From NCBI RefSeq assembly GCF_010500245.1, contig NZ_JAAGOX010000009.1, positions 1 through 64,000 of the forward strand: a DNA stretch of 64,000 nucleotides, read 5' to 3'. Position 1 is the stretch's first letter, and every line of letters starts with the position of its first letter. Below are positions 43,464 through 52,305 of this stretch, one piece after another. The position numbers were made by a program, and so were the translations under genes. The notes beneath the pieces were generated by a model that was not told the origin of the DNA, did no database searches, and saw nothing but the letters and a program-made list of their open reading frames with translations. The DNA is from Ruegeria sp. PrR005 (GTDB lineage: Bacteria > Pseudomonadota > Alphaproteobacteria > Rhodobacterales > Rhodobacteraceae).

Positions 43464-43690
43464 GGATGTCCTCCCCCTTTTCCATTGTTTGCGAACACAT
43501 TCTGTAGAAAGTTCTTTACCTTTTCTTAAAGGCTGCATGAGCGACCCTGTCAGCGTCAACTGTTTTCGCCGCAGGGTGCAGCCCGCCTACCCCGGGGATT
43601 TCCGGCCATCCATGCGCGCCGCCTTGACCCGCCGTCACAGGTCGCCTTCAATGACCGGCAACCACCTTGGCCCCGCTCCAAAGGAAAACC

Positions 43691-44539
43691 ATGCCGCCGC
43701 GTTCCTCCATAAACGTCCCGACCGCCCGGCCTTTGGAGCGTGCCACAAGGGCCCGATTGGCAAACCTGTCCCGAAAAACCCGGCAACTCTGTACCATGGC
43801 CGCCGCAGCAACCCTGTTCACGGCCCATGGGCTGGCGGCCGACGAGGTGTCCCTCAAGGTGACCGAACAGCTCGCCATAAAAGGCGCGCCAATCCCCTAT
43901 TCGATGGTCCTTCGCCTCGACGACGTCAGCCCGACCCGGATGTCGGTGGGCGCGTATCTGGACCTGCGCGGGTTTCAGGCACAGGCGCCCGCCCTGCTCT
44001 CCAGCGTCCTGCAAGAGGACTGCAAACAGAAATTCGCGGTTGCCATCTCGGACGTTTCGGCCAAGGCCGACACCGTTTCCGTGCGCGGTCAGTTTCAGGC
44101 CAAGTTCTTTGGGTGCAACACCAAGGACCCAAAGGTGCATTACCGCCGGTTTCTCCTGTTTGGCCAGAACGTGAATTTCCAGGCCACCGCGCGCACGGTT
44201 GTCACCCATCCCTGCATGCGGGCCAGTCTGGTCGATCTGCAACTGGACCCCCTCGGGCTGCTGGGCGGCGCCGCCGACCTGTTCGGCCTGACCGAACTGG
44301 CCGAACGCCTGATTGTCGAAAAGGCCGAAGAGGTCCTGTCCGACCACCCGGTCTGCCCCAAACTCCCCCCCGAAATCGCAAGTCTCGAACCGCGATACAC
44401 TTCCGGCGGTATCCGCGAGATCGGCGCGGGCGGCCTTGGCGCCAGCCTCAGCGGCTCGGTCAACACCAGCGCCGCAACGATCCTCGATCTCGTCCGGGTC
44501 ATGAAAGACCGCGGCATTCTGGGGCCGCAAAACCAATGA
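43691..44539 (+). CDS. Secreted protein of unknown function, paralogue 1
   Basis: This is a 282-residue protein I do not recognise. After a basic N-terminal stretch of about 33 residues there is a signal-like segment (LCTMAAAATLFTAHGLAADE), so the real start may be later, but AAGGA precedes the ATG at 43691. The mature part is beta-rich by pattern and has four cysteines. The C-terminal third (HPVCPKLPPEIASLEPRY, then GGIREIGAGGLGASLSGS) is shared with the next gene. The two overlap by ATGA and look like a tandem duplication. It may be an outer-membrane or periplasmic protein. Confidence 0.75.
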   Translation: MPPRSSINVPTARPLERATRARLANLSRKTRQLCTMAAAATLFTAHGLAADEVSLKVTEQLAIKGAPIPYSMVLRLDDVSPTRMSVGAYLDLRGFQAQAPALLSSVLQEDCKQKFAVAISDVSAKADTVSVRGQFQAKFFGCNTKDPKVHYRRFLLFGQNVNFQATARTVVTHPCMRASLVDLQLDPLGLLGGAADLFGLTELAERLIVEKAEEVLSDHPVCPKLPPEIASLEPRYTSGGIREIGAGGLGASLSGSVNTSAATILDLVRVMKDRGILGPQNQ

Positions 44540-45300
44540 AAACCCTCTGGACACCCGTCGCACTTCTGGCCCTCACGATGCTGGCGCCCCAGGTCTCGGC
44601 CAACGAGGTCGACCTGACCTTTGACAGTGACCTGACGGTTCTCGACCGCAAAATTTCCTACAATCTCAGCCTGCGACTGGCCGAGCGTGGCCCGACCCGC
44701 ATCGGTACCGAGGCGCTGCTCGACCTGACGAACCTCCAGTCCACCCTGCCCGGGATCGTGAACGGGCATGCGCTGGTGGACCTGTGCACCCTCAGGGCCG
44801 AAATTCGCGGAATAGATCTGGCCGCTCAGGGAGGCAATTTCGTGTTTTCGGGTACGCTTGCCGCCGACATGTATAGCTGCGCGCGCGACGGGTTGACGGC
44901 CACTGACCGGGGACCGCTGGTCTTGTCACAGGACATGACGCTGACCGTCACGGCCGGGGTCCGGGTCGAGGACAATTGCGTCACCCTCAACCTGGCGGAC
45001 ATGGCCATCGACCTCACCGGCGCGGTCCAACTCACCGACGCGCAGAAAAAGGCCTCGGAAAAAGCCGGGGATCTGCTGGTGGCGGTTGTCGAACGCCTGA
45101 TGGCCAACCACCCGGTCTGTCCGAAACTGCCACCCGAGCTTGCATCGCTGGAACCGCGATACGACACCGGCGGCACCACCGAGATCGGCGAAGGTGGCTT
45201 GGGCCTCTCCCTGCGCGGCTCGACCGATGTCAGCACCGGGACCATTCTGGATATCTTGCAGGTGCTGCAAGACCGGGGCGTCCTGCCGCCGAAACCGTGA
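44536..45300 (+). CDS. Secreted protein of unknown function, paralogue 2
   Basis: This is a 254-residue protein with a clean signal peptide (MKTLWTPVALLALTMLAPQVSA). The C-terminal third matches the preceding gene: HPVCPKLPPELASLEPRY, GGTTEIGEGGLGLSLRGSTD, TILDILQVLQDRGVLPP. Both N-terminal halves share a weaker pattern (a strand, an SL-L segment, PTR, a tract of LDL) and conserved cysteines. The pair probably works together in the cell envelope. No known domain could be named by eye. It is followed by two direct repeats. Confidence 0.78.
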   Translation: MKTLWTPVALLALTMLAPQVSANEVDLTFDSDLTVLDRKISYNLSLRLAERGPTRIGTEALLDLTNLQSTLPGIVNGHALVDLCTLRAEIRGIDLAAQGGNFVFSGTLAADMYSCARDGLTATDRGPLVLSQDMTLTVTAGVRVEDNCVTLNLADMAIDLTGAVQLTDAQKKASEKAGDLLVAVVERLMANHPVCPKLPPELASLEPRYDTGGTTEIGEGGLGLSLRGSTDVSTGTILDILQVLQDRGVLPPKP

Positions 45301-45329
45301 AGCGGGCCGGTTTCCCCACGGAAAACGCC

Positions 45330-45378
45330 GTACAAAACGGTCAATTGCCGTCCCGGGACCGGTACAAAACGGTCAATT
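45330..45378. repeat. Two 17-base direct repeats
   Basis: GTACAAAACGGTCAATT occurs at 45330-45346 and again at 45362-45378, a period of 32 bases. A partial third GTACAA is at 45383. They lie between convergent genes (secreted paralogue 2 and an NAD-dependent epimerase-like gene). Confidence 0.8.
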
Positions 45379-45397
45379 TCCCGTACAAGGGCCCGGT

Positions 45398-46243
45398 TCA
45401 GCCCTCGTGCGCCAGCGCCTCCAGCCCGACCTTGTAGTTGGGATATCTCAGCTCGACACCCAACTCCTGCTTGATCTTGTCGTTCCGTACCCGCTTGTTT
45501 TCGCTATAGAAACTCCGCGCCATCGGGGTCAAGTCAGCCTCGTCGAAATTGACGGCGGGCGGCAGCGGCAGCCCCTGCAACTCGGCCGCATAAGCAATCA
45601 CATCCTGCGGCGGAACGGGTTCGTCATCGCAAACATTGTAGATCGCGCCGGGGTTTGGCCGCGCCATCGAAGCGGATAAAACTTGAGCAATATCAATGAC
45701 ATGTATGCGCGAGAACACCTGTCCCGGTTTGATGATCCGGCGCAGTCCGCCCTTGCCCAGCTTGGAAAACGGCCCCCGTCCGGGACCATAGATTCCGGCC
45801 AGCCGAAAGATGTGAACCGGCAGATCGGGCACCGCCTGCCATTGCTCCTCGGCCATCACCCGCCAGCGCCCGCGCGCCGCCGTTGGCGCGACCGGTGTGC
45901 TCTCATCCACCCAGGCGCCGTCGTGATCGCCATAGACCGCCGTGGTGGAAAGGTATCCAACCCATTGAAACTGGTTGGCTCTTTTGGCGATTTCCTCACC
46001 CAGCGCGGCCAGCACCGGATCCCCCGCCGCATCCGGCGCGGTCGAGATCAGCAGATGCGTGACCCCGTCAAACGACACCTCGCCGCCGGGCCACAGAACC
46101 GGTTCGGCGCCGGATTGCCGGATCGCCTCCATCTGCTCGGGGTTGCGCGAGGTTCCGATGATCCGCCAGCCCCGCGGCGCCAGCTGCCGCGACAGCGCCC
46201 GGGCGGAGTATCCATGTCCAAACGAAAGAAGCGTGCCTGTCAT
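45398..46243 (-). CDS. NAD-dependent epimerase/dehydratase-like (extended SDR) protein
   Basis: This is a 281-residue protein of the YeeZ-like atypical SDR group. The nucleotide-binding start LLSFGHGYSARAL is a G-x-G-x-x-A variant, followed by the strand IIGTSRNP, then HLLISTAPDAAGDP, WVGYLSTTAVYGDHDGAWVDE, FRLAGIYGPGRGPF and NVCDDEPVPPQDVI. The catalytic tyrosine is replaced by a VYG arrangement, so dehydrogenase activity is uncertain. The start at 46243 (MTGTLLSFGHG) was chosen because the glycine motif must be near the N-terminus. Confidence 0.82.
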   Translation of the reverse strand: MTGTLLSFGHGYSARALSRQLAPRGWRIIGTSRNPEQMEAIRQSGAEPVLWPGGEVSFDGVTHLLISTAPDAAGDPVLAALGEEIAKRANQFQWVGYLSTTAVYGDHDGAWVDESTPVAPTAARGRWRVMAEEQWQAVPDLPVHIFRLAGIYGPGRGPFSKLGKGGLRRIIKPGQVFSRIHVIDIAQVLSASMARPNPGAIYNVCDDEPVPPQDVIAYAAELQGLPLPPAVNFDEADLTPMARSFYSENKRVRNDKIKQELGVELRYPNYKVGLEALAHEG

Positions 46244-46330
46244 GCCCCATAGTTGCGACCCGCCGCCGGAACAATCAAGCGCATGATCGCCGCACTTGAT
46301 TCGAATCCGCACTTGGGCCTTCAATTGTGC

Positions 46331-46963
46331 ATGAGCACAAAGACACCCGATCTGGACACGGCCTATCGCCTGCAATCGCCCGAGGACAACCGGCAGCTCT
46401 ATGCCGAATGGGCGGGTGATTATGACGACGGCTTTGCAGCGCGAGAAGACTATCAGCTGCCCGCGCACACCGCGCGCGCCTTTGTGGCGGCGGGTGGCCA
46501 AGGGCCGGTGCTGGATGTGGGCGCGGGAACCGGCCTCTGCGGTGCCATTCTGGCCGGGCTTGGCGTCGGCCCCATCGACGCCGCCGATATCAGCGCCGAG
46601 ATGCTGGACCGCGCCATGCGCAAGGACATCTATCGCGACGCCATCGAGACCGACCTGAACCAGGGCATCCCCGCCCCGCGCGACAGTTACTCCGGCATCG
46701 TATCGTCAGGCACCTTCACCCATGGCCATCTGGGCCCCGAGGTTCTGCCTGCGCTCTTGCGCGTCGCCCGGCACGGCGCGCAATTCGCGATCTCGATCAA
46801 TGCCAAGCATTTCGAGGAGAAAGGCTTCGACCTTGCCCTGCGCCGGATGGAGCAGGGGCAGATCGAGAACCTCAAACTGCCCCGGGTCCGCATCTATGGC
46901 GATCTGGCCGCAGGTCCGCACAAGGACGACATGGCGTTTATTGCCCTGTTCGAGAAGTCCTAG
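46331..46963 (+). CDS. Class I SAM-dependent methyltransferase
   Basis: This is a 210-residue methyltransferase: motif I VLDVGAGTGLCGAIL, the acidic strand PIDAADISAEMLDRA, motif II-III SGTFTHGHLGPEVLPALLRV and the late strands. The N-terminal YAEWAGDYDDGFA resembles the methyltransferases that act on small molecules (ubiE-type). The substrate is unknown. The ATG at 46331 is the best start for the fold; ATG at 46283 would add 16 residues and lacks a ribosome site. It is convergent with queF. Confidence 0.85.
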   Translation: MSTKTPDLDTAYRLQSPEDNRQLYAEWAGDYDDGFAAREDYQLPAHTARAFVAAGGQGPVLDVGAGTGLCGAILAGLGVGPIDAADISAEMLDRAMRKDIYRDAIETDLNQGIPAPRDSYSGIVSSGTFTHGHLGPEVLPALLRVARHGAQFAISINAKHFEEKGFDLALRRMEQGQIENLKLPRVRIYGDLAAGPHKDDMAFIALFEKS

Positions 46964-46973
46964 GGGCCTGAAC

Positions 46974-47441
46974 CTAGCCGCGCCCGCGATAGGTCGGCAC
47001 GCCCTGATCGGGGATCCACACACCAGGCAATTCCGGCCCGGTCTGATAGAACACGTCGATCGGAATGCCGCCGCGCGGATACCAATAGGCCCCGACCCGC
47101 AGCCATTTGGGCGCCAGCAGCTCGACCAATCGCTTGCCGATGGAGACGCTGCAATCCTCGTGGAACGCACCGTGATTGCGGAACGAGCCGAGATAGAGCT
47201 TCAGCGACTTGCTTTCCACCAGCCAGTCGCCCGGCACATAGTCGATCACGATATGGGCGAAATCGGGCTGCGCCGTCAGCGGGCAGAGCGAGGTGAACTC
47301 AGGCGCGGTGAAGCGCACCGCGTAATCGGTGCCCGCCTGCGGGTTGGGTACCTTTTCCAGCACCGCCTCCTCTGGCGAATTCGGCAGCTCGGTCTTGCCG
47401 CCCAGTTGGGTCAGGTTCGCATAGATGTCCTGATTGGCCAT
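46974..47441 (-). CDS. queF: NADPH-dependent 7-cyano-7-deazaguanine reductase QueF
   Basis: This enzyme reduces preQ0 to preQ1 in queuosine synthesis. The 155-residue protein is the single-domain YkvM type with the catalytic cysteine in [13 protein letters not shown] and the signature [20 protein letters not shown]. It follows queE by 21 bases and is the last gene of the queCDEF operon controlled by the preQ1 riboswitch. Confidence 0.96.
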   Translation of the reverse strand: MANQDIYANLTQLGGKTELPNSPEEAVLEKVPNPQAGTDYAVRFTAPEFTSLCPLTAQPDFAHIVIDYVPGDWLVESKSLKLYLGSFRNHGAFHEDCSVSIGKRLVELLAPKWLRVGAYWYPRGGIPIDVFYQTGPELPGVWIPDQGVPTYRGRG

Positions 47442-47462
47442 TGTCTTGCTCCTCTCGGCGTC

Positions 47463-48182
47463 TCAGACGCCGCGCTTGTTGCCCCAGACCAGCACATGCA
47501 GCTGCGGCAGGATTGTGGGGGTGAACCATCGGTCGGCCAGGGCCCGACCGATCAGCCATTCATAGCGTGTCATGATACCGTCCATGTCGATGGCGGCATC
47601 CTCGGCATCGGGTGGCGGCGGCGTGTGGTTGCCCGGTTGCAGATAGATCGGCAGGTTCGGATAACGCGCCGCCGCCTCACGCGCCCAGAGGTAATCGGTC
47701 TCGTCGAACACCACGATCTTGATCACCGTCACCGCATCGCGCGCCTGTGCAATACAGTCGCCGAACCGGTCCCAATCCACCGTTTCGCCGGACGAGGGCG
47801 GTTTGGGGCTGAGGATCAGGGGCGAAAGCTGACGGAACCAGCTCCGCGCAACGGACCCTTGGGTTTCCAGGGCAAAGCGATAGCCCTGCGCCTTGCCCAT
47901 CTTGATCAGCGGGCCAAAATCCTGGATCGCGGGATTGCCGCCCGACAGCGACACCGTCAGCGGCACACCGCCCGACAGACACACGACCTCGGCCCAAACC
48001 TGTTCCGTGCTCATCGCGGTCCATGTGTCGCGATAGGCGCTGTCCACCGCATGCAGGCTGTCGCACCACGAACAGCGGTAATCGCAACCGCCCGCCCGCA
48101 CGAACACGGTCGGTGCGCCAATCACCGCGCCCTCACCCTGTATCGTAGGGCCAAAGATTTCGGCGATGCGCAGGGTGGTCAT
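47463..48182 (-). CDS. queE: 7-carboxy-7-deazaguanine synthase QueE
   Basis: This radical-SAM enzyme turns 6-carboxytetrahydropterin into 7-carboxy-7-deazaguanine. The 239-residue protein has the start [20 protein letters not shown] and the cluster motif CDYRCSWC (near residues 33-40), plus [16 protein letters not shown] and ALETQGSV. It overlaps queD by four bases (48179-48182). Confidence 0.95.
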   Translation of the reverse strand: MTTLRIAEIFGPTIQGEGAVIGAPTVFVRAGGCDYRCSWCDSLHAVDSAYRDTWTAMSTEQVWAEVVCLSGGVPLTVSLSGGNPAIQDFGPLIKMGKAQGYRFALETQGSVARSWFRQLSPLILSPKPPSSGETVDWDRFGDCIAQARDAVTVIKIVVFDETDYLWAREAAARYPNLPIYLQPGNHTPPPPDAEDAAIDMDGIMTRYEWLIGRALADRWFTPTILPQLHVLVWGNKRGV

Positions 48183-48535
48183 GGCCGGTACTCGGCCCAG
48201 GTCTTGGGCGTTTCGCTGACCCGCACCGCGCTGGTCTCTGCCCAGCGCGCCTTGCAGAAGTCATAGACTTCTTTCGCCAGCCGCTCGGACGTGACCATGT
48301 CATGGCCGAACACCTCGTTCAGGTGACGGTGGTCCAGCGCATCGTCGATCCAGGTCTTGAGCGGCTTCAACTCGCGGTAATCGCGGACAAAGCCGTTGGC
48401 ATCCAGATCGGCAGCGGCCAGTTCGACCTCGACGATATAGTTATGCCCGTGCAGCCGGGCACAGGGGTGATCCTCCGGCAGATGGCACAGCTGGTGCGAG
48501 GCCGAGAAATGGAACTCTTTGGTGATCCGGTACAT
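48179..48535 (-). CDS. queD: 6-carboxy-5,6,7,8-tetrahydropterin synthase QueD
   Basis: This is a 118-residue zinc enzyme of the 6-pyruvoyl-tetrahydropterin synthase family that makes 6-carboxytetrahydropterin for queuosine. The N-terminal [13 protein letters not shown], catalytic Cys and zinc-binding [12 protein letters not shown], then DYRELK and [10 protein letters not shown] are standard. The start codon shares one base with the queC stop (TGATG), so translation is coupled. Confidence 0.95.
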   Translation of the reverse strand: MYRITKEFHFSASHQLCHLPEDHPCARLHGHNYIVEVELAAADLDANGFVRDYRELKPLKTWIDDALDHRHLNEVFGHDMVTSERLAKEVYDFCKARWAETSAVRVSETPKTWAEYRP

Positions 48536-49227
48536 CAGCGCCCCTCCACCGCCGCGCGCCAGAACTCGGGGTCGGCATAGACGGTCGGGTCTGAGACGCC
48601 TGCCAGATGGAACGCCTCGCGCCGCTCGACACAGGTGCCGCAGCGGCCGCAATGCACCTCACCCCCCTTGTAGCAGGACCAGGTATCGGCAAAGGGCGTG
48701 TTGTGGCGCGCGCCCTCGCTCACGATGGCCGATTTCGGTTCGTGCACGAAGGGCGTGTAGAGCCGGACACTGGCATAACCGTCCAGCGCGTGGGCCTGCA
48801 TCGCCTCGAAGGCTTGAGTAAAACCGGGGCGGCAATCGGGATAGATGAAGTGATCGCCGCCATGCACGGCGGTCGCCACCGCGTCGGCCTGTTTGGCCGC
48901 CGCGATGCCGAATGCGATGGCCAGCATGATGGCATTGCGGTTGGGCACCACGGTGATCTTCATGGTGTCCTCGGCATAATGCCCGTCGGGCACGTCCACA
49001 TCATCGGTCAGCGCGCTGCCTGACAGATGCGCGCCGATCTGGCGCATGTCGATCAGGTCATGCGGCACGCCCAGCCGTGTGGCGGCACGGGCGGCAAAGT
49101 CCAGCTCCTTGCGGTGGCGCTGACCGTAGTCGAAAGAGATAAGGCCGATCAGATCGTGCTCGGCGGCCACCTTGTGGGCCAGCGATACCGAATCCAATCC
49201 GCCAGAGCAGATGACAAGTGTCTTCAC
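48535..49227 (-). CDS. queC: 7-cyano-7-deazaguanine synthase QueC
   Basis: This ATP-dependent enzyme converts 7-carboxy-7-deazaguanine to preQ0. The 230-residue protein has the PP-loop ICSGGLDSVSLAHK, DYGQRHRKELDFA, VPNRNAIMLAIAFG, and the zinc site CYKGGEVHCGRCGTCVERREAF. The start was set at GTG 49227 (VKTLVICSGG): AAGGGA lies seven bases before it, inside the tail of the preQ1 riboswitch. The ATG at 49248 lies within the aptamer and is unlikely. It is the first gene of queCDEF. Confidence 0.95.
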   Translation of the reverse strand: MKTLVICSGGLDSVSLAHKVAAEHDLIGLISFDYGQRHRKELDFAARAATRLGVPHDLIDMRQIGAHLSGSALTDDVDVPDGHYAEDTMKITVVPNRNAIMLAIAFGIAAAKQADAVATAVHGGDHFIYPDCRPGFTQAFEAMQAHALDGYASVRLYTPFVHEPKSAIVSEGARHNTPFADTWSCYKGGEVHCGRCGTCVERREAFHLAGVSDPTVYADPEFWRAAVEGR

Positions 49228-49235
49228 GTTTGGGT

Positions 49236-49271
49236 CCCTTGTTTTCATAAGCCGGGTAGGCTGCGACCGGC
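49236..49271 (-). promoter_or_regulatory. preQ1-I riboswitch in the queC leader
   Basis: The minus-strand sequence has stem GCCGG/CCGGC, loop TCGCAG, then CCTAC, and an A-rich tail ATGAAAACAAGGG. This matches the short preQ1-I aptamer (Thermoanaerobacter type: TCGCAG loop and AACAAAACAAGGG tail) nearly base for base. The AAGGGA of the tail is the queC ribosome binding site, so ligand binding should hide it and lower translation. A 9-base-stem hairpin just upstream (49269-49296) shares three bases with the aptamer stem and could compete with it. Confidence 0.88.
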
Positions 49272-49356
49272 GCCCGGATGATCCGGACCGGGCGCCTGTA
49301 GCAGAGGCGCGGGGTAAAGGTAAAGACCCGGCGCCAACGTCGGCGAAAACGTGAAA

Positions 49357-49376
49357 GGCCGCCCAAACGGGCGGCC
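49357..49376 (-). terminator. Intrinsic terminator after fatty acid hydroxylase gene
   Basis: On the minus strand GGCCGCCC-GTTT-GGGCGGCC is followed by TTTCACGTTTT. It lies 20 bases after the stop codon of the hydroxylase gene, and isolates it from the riboswitch-queC unit. Confidence 0.85.
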
Positions 49377-49397
49377 CTGCCAAACCTGTCGACCGGG

Positions 49398-50387
49398 TCA
49401 GGTATACATCTGCTTCTTATAGGCGCGGGTGCGGGTGGTGGCCTCGGCGCTGCCATCGTGAAAGGTGCCGAACCACTTGTCGAACGGGATCTCGGAGGTG
49501 CCGTAGTTGCATTCGAAATAGCGGTGATGCAGCTGGTGAAAGAAATCCCCTGTCTTGGCGGCCTCGGTCTCGCCCGCCTTGATCTTCTCGAACCCCGAAT
49601 GCGACAGGATCGGGCTGACCTGCTGGAAATAGATATGGAACAGCAGGTGCAGCGGGTGCGAGGGCACCAGCAGATGGACGAAATAGGTCGTGAAATAGAG
49701 GATGTTCTCGTACCAGTGGTTCGAAATGCCCGACCACGGGCCGATATTGACATTGCGGTGATGCACCGCGTGCACATGCTTGTAGAGCTTCGGGTGATGC
49801 TCCAGCCGGTGCACCCAATAGAAATGCAGCCCCGACCACATCGGGATGAAGAACATCCAGACCACAAACCAGACCGGCGCCTGCGCCCAGGTGATGGTGG
49901 GCACCCAGCCATTGGCCATCATCCAGTAGATCAGCCATTGATAGACCGTGCAGACGGTCATCGCGCTGCCCAATGTCCACCAGATATTGTCCCAGACCTG
50001 GTTGCGAAAGGTAAAGGTACCGTTGTCACGGGTTAGGTCGCGGCGGTCGAACTTCTTGTACTTGCCCTGACCCTTGCGCATGTAGAGCCACCAGTGCAGC
50101 GCGCCCGCCACCAGGATCTGCGGCACCATGTTCAACAGCCACACCCGGAACATCCAGCCGGGCGCAAAGCTCTGCATCGCCTCAAGCGGCGGCAGGAACC
50201 AGGCATAGGCCGCAACGGCCAGCGCCAAACAGAGGGTCAGCGAGGTCAGTTGCAGCCACGCCCCGCGATACCAGCGCAGAACCGCCGCCGGGCGGGGCGG
50301 CCAGACAAACAGCGGGTTCAGGCCAACTGGGTTCACTGGGCGATAATTCCAGCGTGCCGCTTCGGCGTCCTGACTGAAATCGGTCAT
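49398..50387 (-). CDS. Sterol desaturase / fatty acid hydroxylase family membrane protein
   Basis: This is a 329-residue membrane protein with the di-iron histidine boxes HFYWVHRLEHHP, HAVHHRNVNIG and HQLHHRYFECNYG. Several long hydrophobic stretches precede them, including LTSLTLCLALAVAAYAWFL. It belongs to PF04116 but is only distantly similar to the hydroxylase at 1.4-2.2 kb. The substrate is unknown. GAGGAAAG precedes the ATG at 50387 (MTDFSQDAEAARW). Confidence 0.88.
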   Translation of the reverse strand: MTDFSQDAEAARWNYRPVNPVGLNPLFVWPPRPAAVLRWYRGAWLQLTSLTLCLALAVAAYAWFLPPLEAMQSFAPGWMFRVWLLNMVPQILVAGALHWWLYMRKGQGKYKKFDRRDLTRDNGTFTFRNQVWDNIWWTLGSAMTVCTVYQWLIYWMMANGWVPTITWAQAPVWFVVWMFFIPMWSGLHFYWVHRLEHHPKLYKHVHAVHHRNVNIGPWSGISNHWYENILYFTTYFVHLLVPSHPLHLLFHIYFQQVSPILSHSGFEKIKAGETEAAKTGDFFHQLHHRYFECNYGTSEIPFDKWFGTFHDGSAEATTRTRAYKKQMYT

Positions 50388-50465
50388 CGTCTTTCCTCGT
50401 TTCTGGACAAGCGCCATCCTCCGGCGCCCAGGGGCCGGTTCGGGCAAATTGCAAATCTCAAAGTG

Positions 50466-51221
50466 TCAGCTGGCGTAGGTCGACCCTTCACCATCCAGCA
50501 CCGCCTTGACCTCGCGCAGATGCGCCTCGGCCTGGCCTGGATAGTCGTCAAGCTCCTGCGCCGTCTTCTCGGCAATCTCGTCGCTCAGCAGCCTGAGCGG
50601 GCGGCCCGTCTGCAACGCGCGGATATAGGTCTCGGCGGCGCGCTCGAAATAATAGAGCCGGTTCAGCGTATCGCCCACATCGCTGCCGATCACCAGAACG
50701 CCATGGTTGCCCATGATCATCACCCGCTTCTTCGGGTCGCTCAGCATCGAGGCACAGCGCTCGCCTTCGCTTTCGAACGCCAGCCCGCCGAATTCATCGT
50801 CGATGACATAGCGGTTGTAAAAGGTCGCGGTGTTCTGGTCGATCGGCGGCAGGGAGCTGTCGGCAAGGCTCGCCAGCACGGTGGCAAAGATCGAATGCAC
50901 ATGCATCACGCAACGCGCATGCGGGCAGCGGCGATGGATCGAGCCATGCAGGCCCCAGGCGGTGGGATCGGGCGCGCCCGGCATCTCCATCGTCTTGGCG
51001 TCATTGGCATCCAGCAGCAGCAGGTCCGAGGCACGGATACGCGCAAAATGCATCTGGTTGGGGTTCATCAGGAACTGCGTGCCCTCGGGGTTCACCGCTA
51101 GGCTGAAATGGTTGGCGACCCCTTCATGCATGTTCAGCCGCTCGATCCAGCGAAAGGACGCGGCCAGATCGACACGCTCCTGCCAATGGTCGATATTGGG
51201 ACGCAGGCTGGTGACGGACAT
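50466..51221 (-). CDS. Class II aldolase/adducin family protein
   Basis: This is a 251-residue zinc-dependent aldolase fold (PF00596): EGVANHFSLAVNPE, the LLLLDAND strand, metal-binding CVMHVHSIFATVL (H-x-H) and the third histidine in MIMGNHGVLVIGSDVG. Family members act on fuculose or ribulose phosphates or related hydroxyacids; the substrate is not clear. CAGGAGAG precedes the ATG at 51221. It is divergent from a LysR gene that may control it. Confidence 0.88.
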   Translation of the reverse strand: MSVTSLRPNIDHWQERVDLAASFRWIERLNMHEGVANHFSLAVNPEGTQFLMNPNQMHFARIRASDLLLLDANDAKTMEMPGAPDPTAWGLHGSIHRRCPHARCVMHVHSIFATVLASLADSSLPPIDQNTATFYNRYVIDDEFGGLAFESEGERCASMLSDPKKRVMIMGNHGVLVIGSDVGDTLNRLYYFERAAETYIRALQTGRPLRLLSDEIAEKTAQELDDYPGQAEAHLREVKAVLDGEGSTYAS

Positions 51222-51340
51222 GGGTCTCTCCTGTTGTCGGGTGGCATATGGATTGCCCAAAACCTGCCTTTTGACATCAGATTTGACCAACGAAAAATTC
51301 GCCCGTTTCGCATTAGGAATACTTATGGCAAGGTTATGGG

Positions 51341-52213
51341 ATGCAGAACCCCCTCCCCCCGCTGGGCTGGTTGCGGACCTTCGAGGCCGCCGCCCGCCAC
51401 CTGTCCTTTACCGGCGCCGCGCGCGATCTGAACATGACGCAAAGCGCGGTCAGCCAGCAGATCAAGGCGCTGGAATCGCACCTTAGGCAGCCGCTGTTTC
51501 ACCGCCGCCCCCGGGCGCTGGAACTGACCGAGGCCGGGATCACCTATCTGCCGGTGGTGCGCGAGGCGTTCCGCACCCTGATCCGGGGCACCCGCGCGGT
51601 GACGGGCGACCATCAGAACACGGTGCAGGTGCAATGCAACATCACCTTCGCGGTCAACTGGCTGGGCCCGCGCCTGCCCTGGTTCCGCGTCCAGCATCCG
51701 GATGTGCGCTTGAACATCTTCACAGAGCTTTGGGAACCCCGCGAAATGGCCGAGGGCGCGGCGGTCGAGATCCGCTATTCCCTGCGACCGGCGGATACGG
51801 TGCGGACCGAGCTGCTGACAACGGATCGCTATTTCCCGGTCTGTGTTCCGGGCTATCCGGTCACTCTGGACAACCTGCATGAACAGCCGCTCTACGACTG
51901 TTCGAACCTGCTGTCGAACTGGGCAAGCTGGGCCGAAGACGTGGGCCTGCCTTGGCCCAACCCGCCGATCACCTATGCCACCACCTATATGGTCGGGCTT
52001 TCCGTGGCCATGGCCGGGGGCGGGTTGTGCATGGGGCACAAGGTGATCGTGTCGCGCCTGATGGCCGAAGGACGCCTGATCGCCCCTTTCGACCACAGCG
52101 TGCTGATGCCCGAGGCCTATTACCTGCTTTTGTCACCACAGGCCGAGGAGACACCCGGCGCGGTGGCCTTTGCCAACTGGATCCGGGCCGAAATCGCCCG
52201 CGAGGCCGGGTGA
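51341..52213 (+). CDS. LysR family transcriptional regulator, GcvA-like
   Basis: This is a 290-residue LysR regulator. The N-terminal helix-turn-helix is LRTFEAAARHLSFTGAARDL plus NMTQSAVSQQIKALESHLRQ, the GcvA-type wording. The effector domain carries VNWLGPRLPWFRVQHPDV and GGGLCMGHKVIVSRLMAEGR. It is divergent from the class II aldolase gene with a 119-base shared promoter region, so the aldolase is the likely target. Confidence 0.92.
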   Translation: MQNPLPPLGWLRTFEAAARHLSFTGAARDLNMTQSAVSQQIKALESHLRQPLFHRRPRALELTEAGITYLPVVREAFRTLIRGTRAVTGDHQNTVQVQCNITFAVNWLGPRLPWFRVQHPDVRLNIFTELWEPREMAEGAAVEIRYSLRPADTVRTELLTTDRYFPVCVPGYPVTLDNLHEQPLYDCSNLLSNWASWAEDVGLPWPNPPITYATTYMVGLSVAMAGGGLCMGHKVIVSRLMAEGRLIAPFDHSVLMPEAYYLLLSPQAEETPGAVAFANWIRAEIAREAG

Positions 52214-52305
52214 TCCGGGAAAGGGGCGCTCCCGCCCGTCGTCGATGCCGCTGACGCGGCACCTCCTCCCGTTGGGCCGGGCAGCGCGCCCGGGGCGCGC
52301 TGCGG

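Noticed and set aside
45330-45388. Direct repeats considered as a CRISPR array
   Set aside because: Two and a half units with a 15-base spacer, no cas genes, and not followed by a leader.
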